In this document: piece after piece, positions 28,384-36,216 of the stretch
Layout of the letters: every line of letters starts with the position of its first letter
Position numbering within the stretch: the stretch's first letter is position 1
Source: Microbaculum marinisediminis
Lineage (GTDB): Bacteria > Pseudomonadota > Alphaproteobacteria > Rhizobiales > Tepidamorphaceae
NCBI RefSeq assembly: GCF_025397915.1
Contig: NZ_JALIDZ010000003.1
Location: 134,501-198,500 of the forward strand
Direction of reading: 5' to 3'
Length of the DNA stretch: 64,000 bases
Made by a program: the position numbers and the translations under genes
Notes under the pieces: model-generated
Database searches by the model: none
What the model was told of the DNA's origin: nothing
Seen by the model: the letters and a program-made list of their open reading frames with translations, nothing else

Positions 28384-29229
28384 TCACGCCTCCGCCTTGC
28401 GTGCCATTGCGTCCTGGAGGGCAGTTGACACCTCGCGACAATGCTCGTTGTAGACCGTCGAGGTCCGGAAATCGTCCTCGCGCGGATAGGGCGCGTCGAT
28501 CGCGATATCGGCCACGACCCGGCCGGGACGCGCGGCCATGACGACGATGCGGTTGGACAGGTAGACCGATTCGAACACCGAATGGGTGACGAAGATCACC
28601 GTCCAGCCGAAGCTTTCCCACAGGTGCAGCAGGTCGTTGTTGAGCTTGAACCGGGTGATCTCATCGAGCGCGGCGAACGGTTCGTCCATCAGCAGTAGTT
28701 TCGGCCGGGTGACGAGCGCGCGGGCAATCGACACGCGCATCTTCATGCCGCCCGACAGCTCGCGCGGATAGGCATCGGCAAAGTTTTCAAGCCCGACCAT
28801 TTCCAGTGCGTTCATGACCTCGTCGCGTACGCGGGCCTTGGCCTGGCCCTTCAGCCGCAGCGGCAGCCAGACGTTATTGAAGACCGTGGCCCAGGGCATC
28901 AGCGTGGGCTCCTGGAAGACGAAGCCGATCTCGTGATCGATCTGGCCGGGCCGGTCCTGTGCGGTGCCCGGCCAGTCGATGGTGCCCGAAGTCGGCTCGC
29001 CCAGGCCGGCGATCAGCCGCAGAGCCGTCGACTTGCCGCAGCCGGAAGGACCGAGCAGGCTGATGAACTCGCCGGGATGAACGTCGAGCGACATGTCCTT
29101 GAGCGCAACGGTGCCGCTCGAGAACGTCTTGTTGATTGCGCGCAGCGAAACGATAGACCGGGTCGCGGCGGCGCCTGCCCCCGATGCCGGGGCGCGAACC
29201 GGAGCGGCCGTTTCTGTCTGGGTGGTCAA
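28384..29229 (-). CDS. ABC transporter ATP-binding protein, NitT/TauT/pyrimidine type
   Basis: 281 residues from a TTG start at 29229, chosen because GGAGG lies 6 bases upstream; an upstream in-frame start at 29322 would run through the hairpin region. Walker A GPSGCGKST, Q-loop FVFQEPTLMPWATV, signature ELSGGMKMRVSIARAL and Walker B LLLMDEPFAALDE are intact. The N-terminal 30 residues are Ala/Thr-rich and probably disordered. It energises the neighbouring permease. Confidence 0.9.
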   Translation of the reverse strand: MTTQTETAAPVRAPASGAGAAATRSIVSLRAINKTFSSGTVALKDMSLDVHPGEFISLLGPSGCGKSTALRLIAGLGEPTSGTIDWPGTAQDRPGQIDHEIGFVFQEPTLMPWATVFNNVWLPLRLKGQAKARVRDEVMNALEMVGLENFADAYPRELSGGMKMRVSIARALVTRPKLLLMDEPFAALDEITRFKLNNDLLHLWESFGWTVIFVTHSVFESVYLSNRIVVMAARPGRVVADIAIDAPYPREDDFRTSTVYNEHCREVSTALQDAMARKAEA

Positions 29230-29295
29230 AGTCTGCCTCCGTTTTACGCCAGGAAGCCGGCGTGGGCGATCTTGGTCGCCACTAAGTACCGAAAT

Positions 29296-29325
29296 CCGAC
29301 GGCGGGTCCAGAGCCCCGCCATCGG
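29296..29325 (-). promoter_or_regulatory. Intercistronic stem-loop after the NMT1-type binding-protein gene
   Basis: CCGACGGCGGG and CCCGCCATCGG pair with one mismatch around an 8-nt loop, between the binding-protein stop and the ATPase start on the minus strand. It probably shields the upstream mRNA or attenuates downstream expression; no strong T-run follows. Confidence 0.5.
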
Positions 29326-29352
29326 CCACTACGCGCATGCGGCGGCATGGCG

Positions 29353-30366
29353 CTATTTCTTCAGATCCAGGCCGAGGCCCTTGCAGACATACTCGGTCGT
29401 GTAGGTCGTCGTGTAGTCGATGCCCGCCTTGACGACGCCGGCCCTGACCATCTTCTCGTAGAAGTCCTTCTGGCGCTCGTCCGTCATGCAGCCGATGCCC
29501 ATGGTCAGGCTGTCGCCGGAGTCGGCGATGCCATACTCCTTCATCTTGGCGATGGAGAAGGCGATCTGCTCGTCGGTCATCTCCGGATTGTCCGTCTTGA
29601 TGAGCGCGTTGGCAGCCGTGTTGTCGCCGTACAGATAGTTGTACCAGCCGATGATCGAGGCTTCGACGAAGCGCTTGGTGATGTCAGGGTTGGCTTCGAC
29701 ATAATCCTTCATGCCCTCGATCAGGTTCGAGTAGGTGTTGAAGCCGGAGTCGGCGAGCAGGAAGATCTTGGGTTCCCAGCCCGCTTCCTTCTCGATGGCG
29801 TAGGGCTCCGACGTTACATATCCCTGCTGGGCGGACTGCTTGTCGGCGATGAACGGCGCCGAATTGAAGGTGTAAGGCTTGTACTGGGCGTCGTTGAAGC
29901 CTTCGAAGTCGGACTTCATCCACAGGAAGTACGACGAGTAGCCGTCCTTCGACAGGTACAGCGTCGGCAGTTTGGCGAGGTCCTCGAATGCCTCCACGCC
30001 CGCATCCGGATGGGCGAGCAGAACCTGCGGTTCCTTCTGGAAGATCGCGGCGACCTCGATGAGAGGAATGCCCTGTTCGGCGGCGTCGAACGGCGAGAGC
30101 ATGTTGCCCTGCATGTAGAAGTCGATCTTGCCGGCGATCAGCAGGGCCTGGTTGCCGGCCTGCGGGCCGCCTTGGCGGATGGTGACCTTCAGGCCGTACT
30201 CTTCGTACGTGCCGTCGGCGATCGCCTGGTAGAAGCCGCCGTGCTCGGCCTGGGCGAGCCAGTTCGTGCCGAACGTGATTTCATCCAGCGCCGCGGCCTG
30301 GCTGGAAAGTCCGATGGCGGCCAGAACGGCACCGATTGCCGGGATCGTGCGATTGAGCAAGGACAT
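29353..30366 (-). CDS. ABC transporter substrate-binding protein, NMT1/THI5 (pyrimidine-like) family
   Basis: 337-residue precursor with a Sec signal (residues 1-26, cleaved after SQAAA). The mature start DEITFGTNWLAQAEHGGFYQ (20) is the NMT1/THI5 type of periplasmic binding protein, known for thiamine-pyrimidine precursors, riboflavin and other heterocycles. YLSKDGYSSYF and GYVTSEPYAIEKEAGWEPKI (20) are other family landmarks. First gene of the operon and behind a sigma-54-like promoter. The coupled cytosine-deaminase-like enzyme suggests a pyrimidine-like ligand. Confidence 0.88.
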   Translation of the reverse strand: MSLLNRTIPAIGAVLAAIGLSSQAAALDEITFGTNWLAQAEHGGFYQAIADGTYEEYGLKVTIRQGGPQAGNQALLIAGKIDFYMQGNMLSPFDAAEQGIPLIEVAAIFQKEPQVLLAHPDAGVEAFEDLAKLPTLYLSKDGYSSYFLWMKSDFEGFNDAQYKPYTFNSAPFIADKQSAQQGYVTSEPYAIEKEAGWEPKIFLLADSGFNTYSNLIEGMKDYVEANPDITKRFVEASIIGWYNYLYGDNTAANALIKTDNPEMTDEQIAFSIAKMKEYGIADSGDSLTMGIGCMTDERQKDFYEKMVRAGVVKAGIDYTTTYTTEYVCKGLGLDLKK

Positions 30367-30684
30367 CCGGAAATACCTCCCTTATTGACGAACCGGGGGT
30401 CGGCGTCGACGCCCCGGAAACTCGGTCAGAAATGCAACGGATCGAATTGCGAACCGGGTCTTCGAAGCAAACCCCGTGCCCCCAGTTTCGCGGCTCGGCC
30501 CGCGCGCGAATCTAATAATTTCCCGTGATCCCGGGCCTCAAGAAACAGGCAACCAGGCGATGGCTGCTCACCCTATCATCACGGTCGGGGAGGGAACAGG
30601 CTCGACAAAGCCGTAAAATTGGTGTGTTGCGGCCAGTGGAGTATCGACGCCGTCGATCATGCCGCTAGCGCCTGGGAGTCAGCC
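30367..30684. other. 318-bp divergent intergenic region
   Basis: Separates the NMT1-type transporter operon (minus) from the metallophosphoesterase (plus). It holds the sigma-54-like element at 30467-30482 for the minus-strand operon. The part from 30500 to 30620 is less GC-rich. No gene or RNA was recognised. Confidence 0.6.
30466..30483 (-). promoter_or_regulatory. Putative sigma-54 (RpoN) promoter of the seven-gene minus-strand operon
   Basis: On the minus strand GGGCACG-GGGT-TTGC matches TGGCACG-N4-TTGC in all but the first base, with exact spacing and both invariant dinucleotides. Transcription would start near 30455, about 90 bases before the binding-protein start. It is the second such element in the window and again precedes nitrogen-compound uptake genes. 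Confidence 0.55.
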
Positions 30685-31479
30685 GTGCTCATTGCCCAGA
30701 TCTCCGATCTGCATTTCCGTGTCCGTGGCGTGCGGTTGTTCGGCGCCGTCGATACCTATGGTGCGACGCAACGGGCGATCGACCACCTCCTGGCGCTGAC
30801 CCCGCGCCCCGACGCCGTGATCGTCACCGGCGATCTCGTCAACGACGGTGCCGACGAGGACTATGCGGCGCTGGCCGATCTCTTCCGGCGCCTGCCGATG
30901 CCGGTCTATCCGATCCCCGGCAATCACGACCGGCGCGAACTGGTCCGCAGGCATCTGTCCTATACCGGTGTGCTGCCATCCGTGGGACCGCTGCGCTACG
31001 CTGTCGAGGAGCATCCGGTCCGGCTCGTCGGGCTGGATACGCTGGTGGAAGGGGCGGACGCAGGACGCCTCGGCGGGGAGCAGCTCGACTGGCTCGACGG
31101 GACGCTTGCCGCGGCGCCCGGGACGCCGACCCTGCTGTTCCTGCACCATCCGCCGTTCGCGACCGGGATCGGCTTCATGGACGAGATCCTGCTGGAGGAT
31201 TGGCGTGCGCTCGCCGCGGTCGTCGCGCGCCATCGCCAGATCGAGGCGGTCACCTGCGGGCATGTCCATCGGCCGGTGCAGACGCGGTTCGCGGGCACGA
31301 TCGCGTCGATCGCACCGGGAACGGCGCATCAGGTGACGCTCGATTTCGGTCCGGATGCACCGGCGGCCTGGATTGCCGAGCCGCCTGCCTGCCTGCTGCA
31401 TCTTTGGTGCCCGCAGGCAGGGCTCGTCAGCCATGTCAGTTATATCGGCAACTACGGGCCGGGCGTTCTGTTCGCTTGA
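30685..31479 (+). CDS. Calcineurin-type metallophosphoesterase (CpdA-like)
   Basis: 264 residues from GTG 30685, preceded by GGGAG at 6 bp. All five metal-site motifs of class III cyclic-nucleotide phosphodiesterases are present: DLH in AQISDLHF, GDLVNDG, GNHD in IPGNHDRR, HHPP in FLHHPPFATG, and GHVH in TCGHVHRP. The likely reaction is hydrolysis of a phosphodiester such as cAMP, or of a glycerophosphodiester. It is monocistronic and convergent with the creatininase gene, 38 bp away. Confidence 0.88.
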   Translation: MLIAQISDLHFRVRGVRLFGAVDTYGATQRAIDHLLALTPRPDAVIVTGDLVNDGADEDYAALADLFRRLPMPVYPIPGNHDRRELVRRHLSYTGVLPSVGPLRYAVEEHPVRLVGLDTLVEGADAGRLGGEQLDWLDGTLAAAPGTPTLLFLHHPPFATGIGFMDEILLEDWRALAAVVARHRQIEAVTCGHVHRPVQTRFAGTIASIAPGTAHQVTLDFGPDAPAAWIAEPPACLLHLWCPQAGLVSHVSYIGNYGPGVLFA

Positions 31480-31517
31480 CATCCCCGGCGCTTGTGAAAA
31501 CCCCGGGGCCTGTGATG

Positions 31518-32318
31518 TCACGGGCGCTTGCGGATGCGGGACAGGGGATAGGCGGAGATCTCCGCCAGCAATTTCGCATAGCCGGCGACGACGTGGTCGA
31601 AGATCGCCTTGCCGATGTCCGCCGTCGCCTTGCTGGCGTCACCGGCAACGCCGGCGGGGTGGATGTCCTGCGCCTGCCAGCCGATGCCGACGCCGCCGAC
31701 ATAGGTGAGTTTCTCGTAGTCGCCGGCGATTTCGGCCATGACGGGCCTGAAATCCTCGGCCTTGTCCATGCGGACCAGGTCGGGGGCGAGGTGCAGGATC
31801 AGCGATGTCTCGACCTGGCCGCCATGGATGCCGTGCCGTGCTTCCTCAGGCGAAACGAGGCCTTCGGGCGTTCCCATGTGCCACCAGCTCGACGAGACGC
31901 ACAGCATCTCGTGGCGCACGCGCAGTTCGCGGGCGACGATCTCCATCACCTGCGGCTGACCGCCATGCGCGTTGATGAACAGCATCTTGCGCACGCCGGA
32001 GCGGGCGACGCTCTCGCCGATCTCGCGCCATACCGCGATCAGCGTTTCGGCCGGAAGGGTCAGCGTGCCGGGGAAATCGATGTGTTCGTTGGACTTGCCG
32101 ACCGGCATCACCGGCAGGAGCAGGACCGGCAGATCGGGAGCCGCCGCCGCGACGGCGGCCTCGGCCACGGCGCCGGCGACGAGCGCGTCGGTGGCGACGG
32201 GAAGATGCGGGCCGTGCTGCTCGATGGCGCCGACCGGCAGCACCGCGACGGTCCGGTTGGGATCAAGCGATTCGAAATCAACGGTGGTGAGGTCTTGCCA
32301 GCGGCGCAGCGCGGTCAT
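31518..32318 (-). CDS. Creatininase-family amidohydrolase (copy 1)
   Basis: 266 residues. Metal-binding and catalytic landmarks of the family: EQHGPHLPVATD (Glu, His, Asp), NAHGGQ, and HGIHGGQVETS with the glutamate ligand. Members open cyclic amides (creatinine) or remove formyl groups in flavin and riboflavin-precursor pathways. A paralogue lies 1.8 kb away on the other strand. It is divergent from the RidA gene with only 41 bp between starts, so a shared control region is likely. Confidence 0.88.
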   Translation of the reverse strand: MTALRRWQDLTTVDFESLDPNRTVAVLPVGAIEQHGPHLPVATDALVAGAVAEAAVAAAAPDLPVLLLPVMPVGKSNEHIDFPGTLTLPAETLIAVWREIGESVARSGVRKMLFINAHGGQPQVMEIVARELRVRHEMLCVSSSWWHMGTPEGLVSPEEARHGIHGGQVETSLILHLAPDLVRMDKAEDFRPVMAEIAGDYEKLTYVGGVGIGWQAQDIHPAGVAGDASKATADIGKAIFDHVVAGYAKLLAEISAYPLSRIRKRP

Positions 32319-32359
32319 TAGCGTCTCCGGAATCGAAAACTCGTTCGGCGGGAGCAGTC

Positions 32360-32749
32360 ATGGTAACGCATCACACGCCGGGGGGCATCCGTCCTCCCTT
32401 CGCCCGGTACAGCCATGGCGTCGAAATCGCGCCGGGCGCGCGGCTGATGCTGTGTTCCGGCCAGCTCGGCATCGCGGCCGATGACGCGATCCCCGACAGC
32501 GCCGCCGACCAGACCCGACTGTGCTTCGAGAACATCCGCGCGATCCTCGCCTCGGGAGGCATGACGCTGGCCGATATCGTGCGCATCAACGCCTTTGTGT
32601 CCGACCGGGCCTACCTGAAGGACTACATGGCTGCGCGCGACGCGTTCACCGCCGATCCGCCGCCGGCCTCGACGCTGATGGTGGTGTCGGGATTCGCGCG
32701 ACCGGAGTTCAAGGTCGAAGTCGAGGTCATCGCGGCCAGGGTGGATTGA
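32360..32749 (+). CDS. RidA-family protein
   Basis: 129 residues, RidA/YjgF/UK114 fold, normally a homotrimer that hydrolyses reactive enamine/imine intermediates from PLP enzymes, or performs specific deaminations in catabolic operons (as RutC). Family features are CSGQLGI, NIRAILASGGMTLADIVRIN (20), and the end RPEFKVEVEVIAARVD. The ATG is 2 bp before the next gene's upstream stop region, with the hydrolase starting 2 bp after its stop. The catabolic context favours a Rid enzyme acting on a pathway intermediate. Confidence 0.88.
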   Translation: MVTHHTPGGIRPPFARYSHGVEIAPGARLMLCSGQLGIAADDAIPDSAADQTRLCFENIRAILASGGMTLADIVRINAFVSDRAYLKDYMAARDAFTADPPPASTLMVVSGFARPEFKVEVEVIAARVD

Positions 32750-32751
32750 CC

Positions 32752-34134
32752 ATGCGCAGATGGATCAAGGATCCGCTCGCGATCCTCACCGGCGATACAG
32801 CGGGAGCCAATTCGGCGGGAGCCAATTCGGGGGGCGGGGCCGAACGCGGCATCGTCGTGGAGGGCGGACGCATCGTCGAGCTGGTCGGCAGGGGCCAGGA
32901 GCCCGCCGCGCCGGTCGACGCGGTCTTCGACGCGAGCCGCCATGTCGTGCTGCCGGGCCTCGTCAACACCCATCATCATTTCTTCCAGACGCTGACGCGG
33001 GCGCATCCCGACGCCATCAACAAGGAGCTGTTCCCCTGGCTGCAGGCGCTTTATCCGGTCTGGAGCCGGCTGACGCCCGAAGGCTTCCGGCTGGCGACGC
33101 GGCTGGCGCTGACTGAGCTGCTGATGTCGGGCTGCACGGCGGCCTCCGACCATCATTACCTGTTTCCCGACGGCCTCGAGAGCGCGATGGACATCCAGGT
33201 CGAGGAGGCGACCGCGCTGGGCATGCGGATGACGGTGACGCGCGGCTCGATGAACCTGTCGGCGAAGGACGGCGGCCTGCCGCCCGACAGCGTCGTCCAG
33301 GACGAGGACACGATCCTCTCAGATTGCGAGCGGGTGCTGTCGCGATACCACGACACCAGCGAAGGCGGACTGATCCGCGTGGCGCTCGCCCCGTGTGCGC
33401 CGTTCACCGTCACCAAGCGGCTGATGACGGACTCGGTCGGGCTCGCCGAGCGCTTCGACTGCCGGCTGCACACCCATCTCGGCGAGACCCACGACGAGGA
33501 CGCCTACTGCCTCGCGCATTACGGTTGCCGTCCGGTCGAGTACCTGGAAGAGCTCGGCTGGATGAACGAGCGGGTGTGGCTCGCCCACGGCATCCATTTC
33601 AACGACGACGAAGTGGAGCGCCTCGGCAGTCACCGGGTCGGCGTCAGCCATTGCCCGACCTCCAACATGGTGCTCGCCTCCGGACAGTGTCGCACCAAGG
33701 AGCTTGAAGCCATGGGGGCCCCGGTCGGGCTCGGCGTGGACGGTTCCGCCTCCAACGACAGTTCCAATCTGATGGAAGGCGTGCGTCACGCGCTGATGAT
33801 CAACCGGCTGACATACGGGTCTGGCGCGGTCACGCATTTCGACGCGTTGCGCTGGGCCACCGAGGGCTCGGCCCGGTGCCTGGGCCGCGACGATATCGGC
33901 GCCATCGCGGTCGGCAAGCAGGCGGACCTTGCGATGTACACGCTCGACGAGCTCCGCTTCTCCGGCGCCGGCGATCCGCTCGCTGCCCTCGTCCTGTGCG
34001 GAGCACACAAGGCCGACCGGGTGATGCTCGCCGGCGAATGGAAGGTCGAGGACGGCATGCCTGTCGGCATCGACGTGGAGCGTCTCAGGGTCGAGCACGG
34101 CACGGCGGCGAAGCGGTTTCTGGAGGCCTTGTGA
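32752..34134 (+). CDS. 8-oxoguanine-deaminase-like amidohydrolase
   Basis: 460 residues of the amidohydrolase superfamily (TrzF/AtzB/8-oxoguanine deaminase group). Metal ligands: VNTHHHFFQTLTRA (HxH), HTHLGETHDE, AHGIHF and the aspartate in GVDGSASNDSSN. This set most resembles 8-oxoguanine deaminase, which converts 8-oxoguanine to urate, although hydroxyatrazine-type hydrolases share much of it. Near the N-terminus an exact 15-bp tandem repeat encodes AGANS twice in a loop. It follows RidA by 2 bp and is followed by a second creatininase after 1 bp, forming a tight operon. Confidence 0.88.
   Translation: MRRWIKDPLAILTGDTAGANSAGANSGGGAERGIVVEGGRIVELVGRGQEPAAPVDAVFDASRHVVLPGLVNTHHHFFQTLTRAHPDAINKELFPWLQALYPVWSRLTPEGFRLATRLALTELLMSGCTAASDHHYLFPDGLESAMDIQVEEATALGMRMTVTRGSMNLSAKDGGLPPDSVVQDEDTILSDCERVLSRYHDTSEGGLIRVALAPCAPFTVTKRLMTDSVGLAERFDCRLHTHLGETHDEDAYCLAHYGCRPVEYLEELGWMNERVWLAHGIHFNDDEVERLGSHRVGVSHCPTSNMVLASGQCRTKELEAMGAPVGLGVDGSASNDSSNLMEGVRHALMINRLTYGSGAVTHFDALRWATEGSARCLGRDDIGAIAVGKQADLAMYTLDELRFSGAGDPLAALVLCGAHKADRVMLAGEWKVEDGMPVGIDVERLRVEHGTAAKRFLEAL
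32800..32829 (+). repeat. Exact 15-bp tandem duplication inside the deaminase gene
   Basis: GCGGGAGCCAATTCG occurs twice back to back (32800-32814 and 32815-32829), adding an in-frame AGANS repeat to the N-terminal beta-sandwich loop of the deaminase. Looks like recent slippage. Confidence 0.85.
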
Positions 34135-34135
34135 G

Positions 34136-34948
34136 ATGGCAGTGCCCGTGCCTTCGCTTCCTCCGAGCCGCTTCTGGCAGGACCTCACCACCGCCGACTT
34201 CGAGGCCGACACGTCTGGCTGGATCGCCGTGCTGCCGATCGCGGCGACAGAGCAGCATGGGCCGCATCTGCCGACCGGCGTCGACACGGTCATCGCCGAC
34301 GGTCTGATCGGGCAAGCGGTCGAACGTATGTCTGCCGACCTGCCGGCGCTTGTCCTGCCGACGATTGCAGTCGGCAAGAGCGACGAGCATTTCGGTTTTC
34401 CCGGAACGCTGAACATCGACGGGCGACCCCTGCTCGACATGCTGGAGGCCCTCGGCGACTCGGTCGCCCGCGCGGGGCTGCGCAAACTGGTGATCATGAG
34501 TTCGCACGGCGGCAACAGCGAGGTGATGGGCCTTGCCGCCCGGGCGCTTCGCATTCGCCATCGCATGCTCGTTGTCGCAACGAGCTGGGCGCGAATGGGC
34601 TATCCCGCCGGTCTGTTCGATGAAGCCGAAATCGCCCACGGCATTCATGCCGGCGACATCGAGACTTCGCTGATGCTGCACCTGAAGCCGCAGGCTGTGC
34701 GCGCGGCCGAGTGCGACGATTTCGTGTCGGCGTCGGTTGCGATGGAAGACGAGTTCGACGTCCTGCGCGGCACCGGCCGTACGGCGTTCGCCTGGATGAC
34801 GGCGGACCTCAGTTCGAGCGGAGCCTGCGGAAACGCGGCGGCGGCGTCCGCGGAGAAGGGCCGCCTGGCTGCCGATTTCGTCGTCGATCGCTTCCTCGCG
34901 CTCCTCGGCGACGTCGATCGCTTCAATCTTTCGCGACTCTGCGGGTGA
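34136..34948 (+). CDS. Creatininase-family amidohydrolase (copy 2)
   Basis: 270 residues, homologous along its length to copy 1: EQHGPHLPTGVD, SSHGGNSEVM, and HGIHAGDIETS carry the metal ligands. An N-terminal extension of about ten residues precedes the shared RFWQDLTTADFE, which matches RRWQDLTTVDFE of copy 1. It ends the RidA-deaminase-creatininase operon. Two non-identical copies within one locus suggest successive or alternative ring-opening steps. Confidence 0.88.
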   Translation: MAVPVPSLPPSRFWQDLTTADFEADTSGWIAVLPIAATEQHGPHLPTGVDTVIADGLIGQAVERMSADLPALVLPTIAVGKSDEHFGFPGTLNIDGRPLLDMLEALGDSVARAGLRKLVIMSSHGGNSEVMGLAARALRIRHRMLVVATSWARMGYPAGLFDEAEIAHGIHAGDIETSLMLHLKPQAVRAAECDDFVSASVAMEDEFDVLRGTGRTAFAWMTADLSSSGACGNAAAASAEKGRLAADFVVDRFLALLGDVDRFNLSRLCG

Positions 34949-35129
34949 CGCATTCGTACGCTTGGATATTGCGCCGCACACAACGTGCCCCCTATCAGAG
35001 GGTTGTCTTAGCCAGCATTTGGCGATGACATAAGCACCAGGGGAGACGCGGTTTCGCGCGTTGTCCCAATAACCGACAAAGCCGGCGCAATGCCGGCGTC
35101 GAAACTAATCTGTGACGGAAGGAGATGTG

Positions 35130-36089
35130 ATGAGATATCTGGCATTCGGCGCTTTTGCCGTGGCTTTGGCCGTCGGCGCGGGTGGCGCCTCGGCCCAGCA
35201 AAAGTTCGTCTCCATCGGCACCGGCGGAATCACCGGCGTCTACTATCCCACCGGCGGTGCGATCTGCCGGCTGGTGAACAAGGACCGCAAGGAGCACGGC
35301 ATCCGCTGCTCGGCGGAATCGACCGGCGGCTCCGTCTACAACGTCAACACAATCCAGGGCGGCGAGCTCGAGTTCGGCGTCGCCCAGTCCGACGTTCAGT
35401 ACAATGCCTATGAGGGCAAGGCGCAGTGGGACGGCAAGCCGTTCAAGGGCCTGCGCTCCGTGTTCTCGGTGCATCCCGAGCCCGCCACGCTCGTGGCCCG
35501 CGCCGACTCCGGCATCAAGAGTTACAAGGATCTCGCCGATAAGTCGGTGAATATCGGCAATCCGGGTTCGGGCCAGCGCGCCCTGTGGGATTCCCTGAAC
35601 GAAGCCGGCGTCGTGGATACGGACGCGCTCAAGCTTGCCGCCGAGCTTAAGCCCGCGGAGACGGGGCAGGCGCTGTGCGACGGCAAGATCGATGCGTATT
35701 TCTACACGGTCGGCCATCCGTCGGCGCTGATCCAGGAGACGTTGTCGACCTGCGATGCCGTGATCGCCGACGTGGCCGGTCCCGAAATCGAGAGCTTCAT
35801 CTCCGAGAAGCCCTACTATCGGTTGGCGACGATTGCCGCCGGCACCTATGCGGGCCAGGACAACGACGTGAACACCTTCGGCGTCGGCGCGACGTTCGTG
35901 ACGTCCGAGGACGTTCCCGAGGACGTCGTCTACACCGTGGTGAAGGCCGTGTTCGACAATTTCGACGACTTCAAGGGTCTGCACCCCGCTTTCGCCAATC
36001 TGAAAGAGGAGGAGATGGTCAAGGACGGCTTGTCCGCGCCCCTGCATCCCGGTGCGGTGAAGTACTACAAGGAACGCGGCTGGATGTGA
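35130..36089 (+). CDS. TAXI-family TRAP transporter solute-binding protein
   Basis: 319-residue periplasmic protein with signal peptide (residues 1-22, cleaved after ASAQ). The mature start [20 protein letters not shown] (20) is the TAXI (TRAP-associated extracytoplasmic immunogenic) hallmark. ATG 35130 follows GGAAGGAGATG, better than the earlier in-frame start at 35112. Ligands of TAXI proteins are often dicarboxylates such as glutamate, but few are known. A strong terminator-like hairpin separates it from the fused permease. The region 34949-35129 upstream holds a small GCCGGC inverted repeat in the presumed leader. Confidence 0.92.
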   Translation: MRYLAFGAFAVALAVGAGGASAQQKFVSIGTGGITGVYYPTGGAICRLVNKDRKEHGIRCSAESTGGSVYNVNTIQGGELEFGVAQSDVQYNAYEGKAQWDGKPFKGLRSVFSVHPEPATLVARADSGIKSYKDLADKSVNIGNPGSGQRALWDSLNEAGVVDTDALKLAAELKPAETGQALCDGKIDAYFYTVGHPSALIQETLSTCDAVIADVAGPEIESFISEKPYYRLATIAAGTYAGQDNDVNTFGVGATFVTSEDVPEDVVYTVVKAVFDNFDDFKGLHPAFANLKEEEMVKDGLSAPLHPGAVKYYKERGWM

Positions 36090-36098
36090 GTGTTCCGG

Positions 36099-36126
36099 AA
36101 GGGGCGGCCAGACGGCCGCCCCTTTT
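36099..36126 (+). terminator. Intrinsic terminator/attenuator between TAXI protein and permease genes
   Basis: AA-GGGGCGGCC-AGAC-GGCCGCCCC-TTTT: a perfect 9-bp GC stem (11 with A-T pairs) with a tetraloop and a T-run. Its place between binding protein and permease suggests partial termination that sets a higher dose of the binding protein. Confidence 0.8.
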
Positions 36127-36216
36127 CGCTTCAATTCCGATTTTCAGGCGTAGCCGGATTTTTCGCCGGCGGAACGTCGCTGGGGGGCGACGGATTGTGA
36201 GAGATCCGAGGGCGGC

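Noticed and set aside
31478-31519. Imperfect inverted repeat (GACATCCCCGG ... CCGGGG ... GATGTC) between convergent genes
   Set aside because: Has an asymmetric bulge, a long loop and no T-run; too weak to call a terminator.
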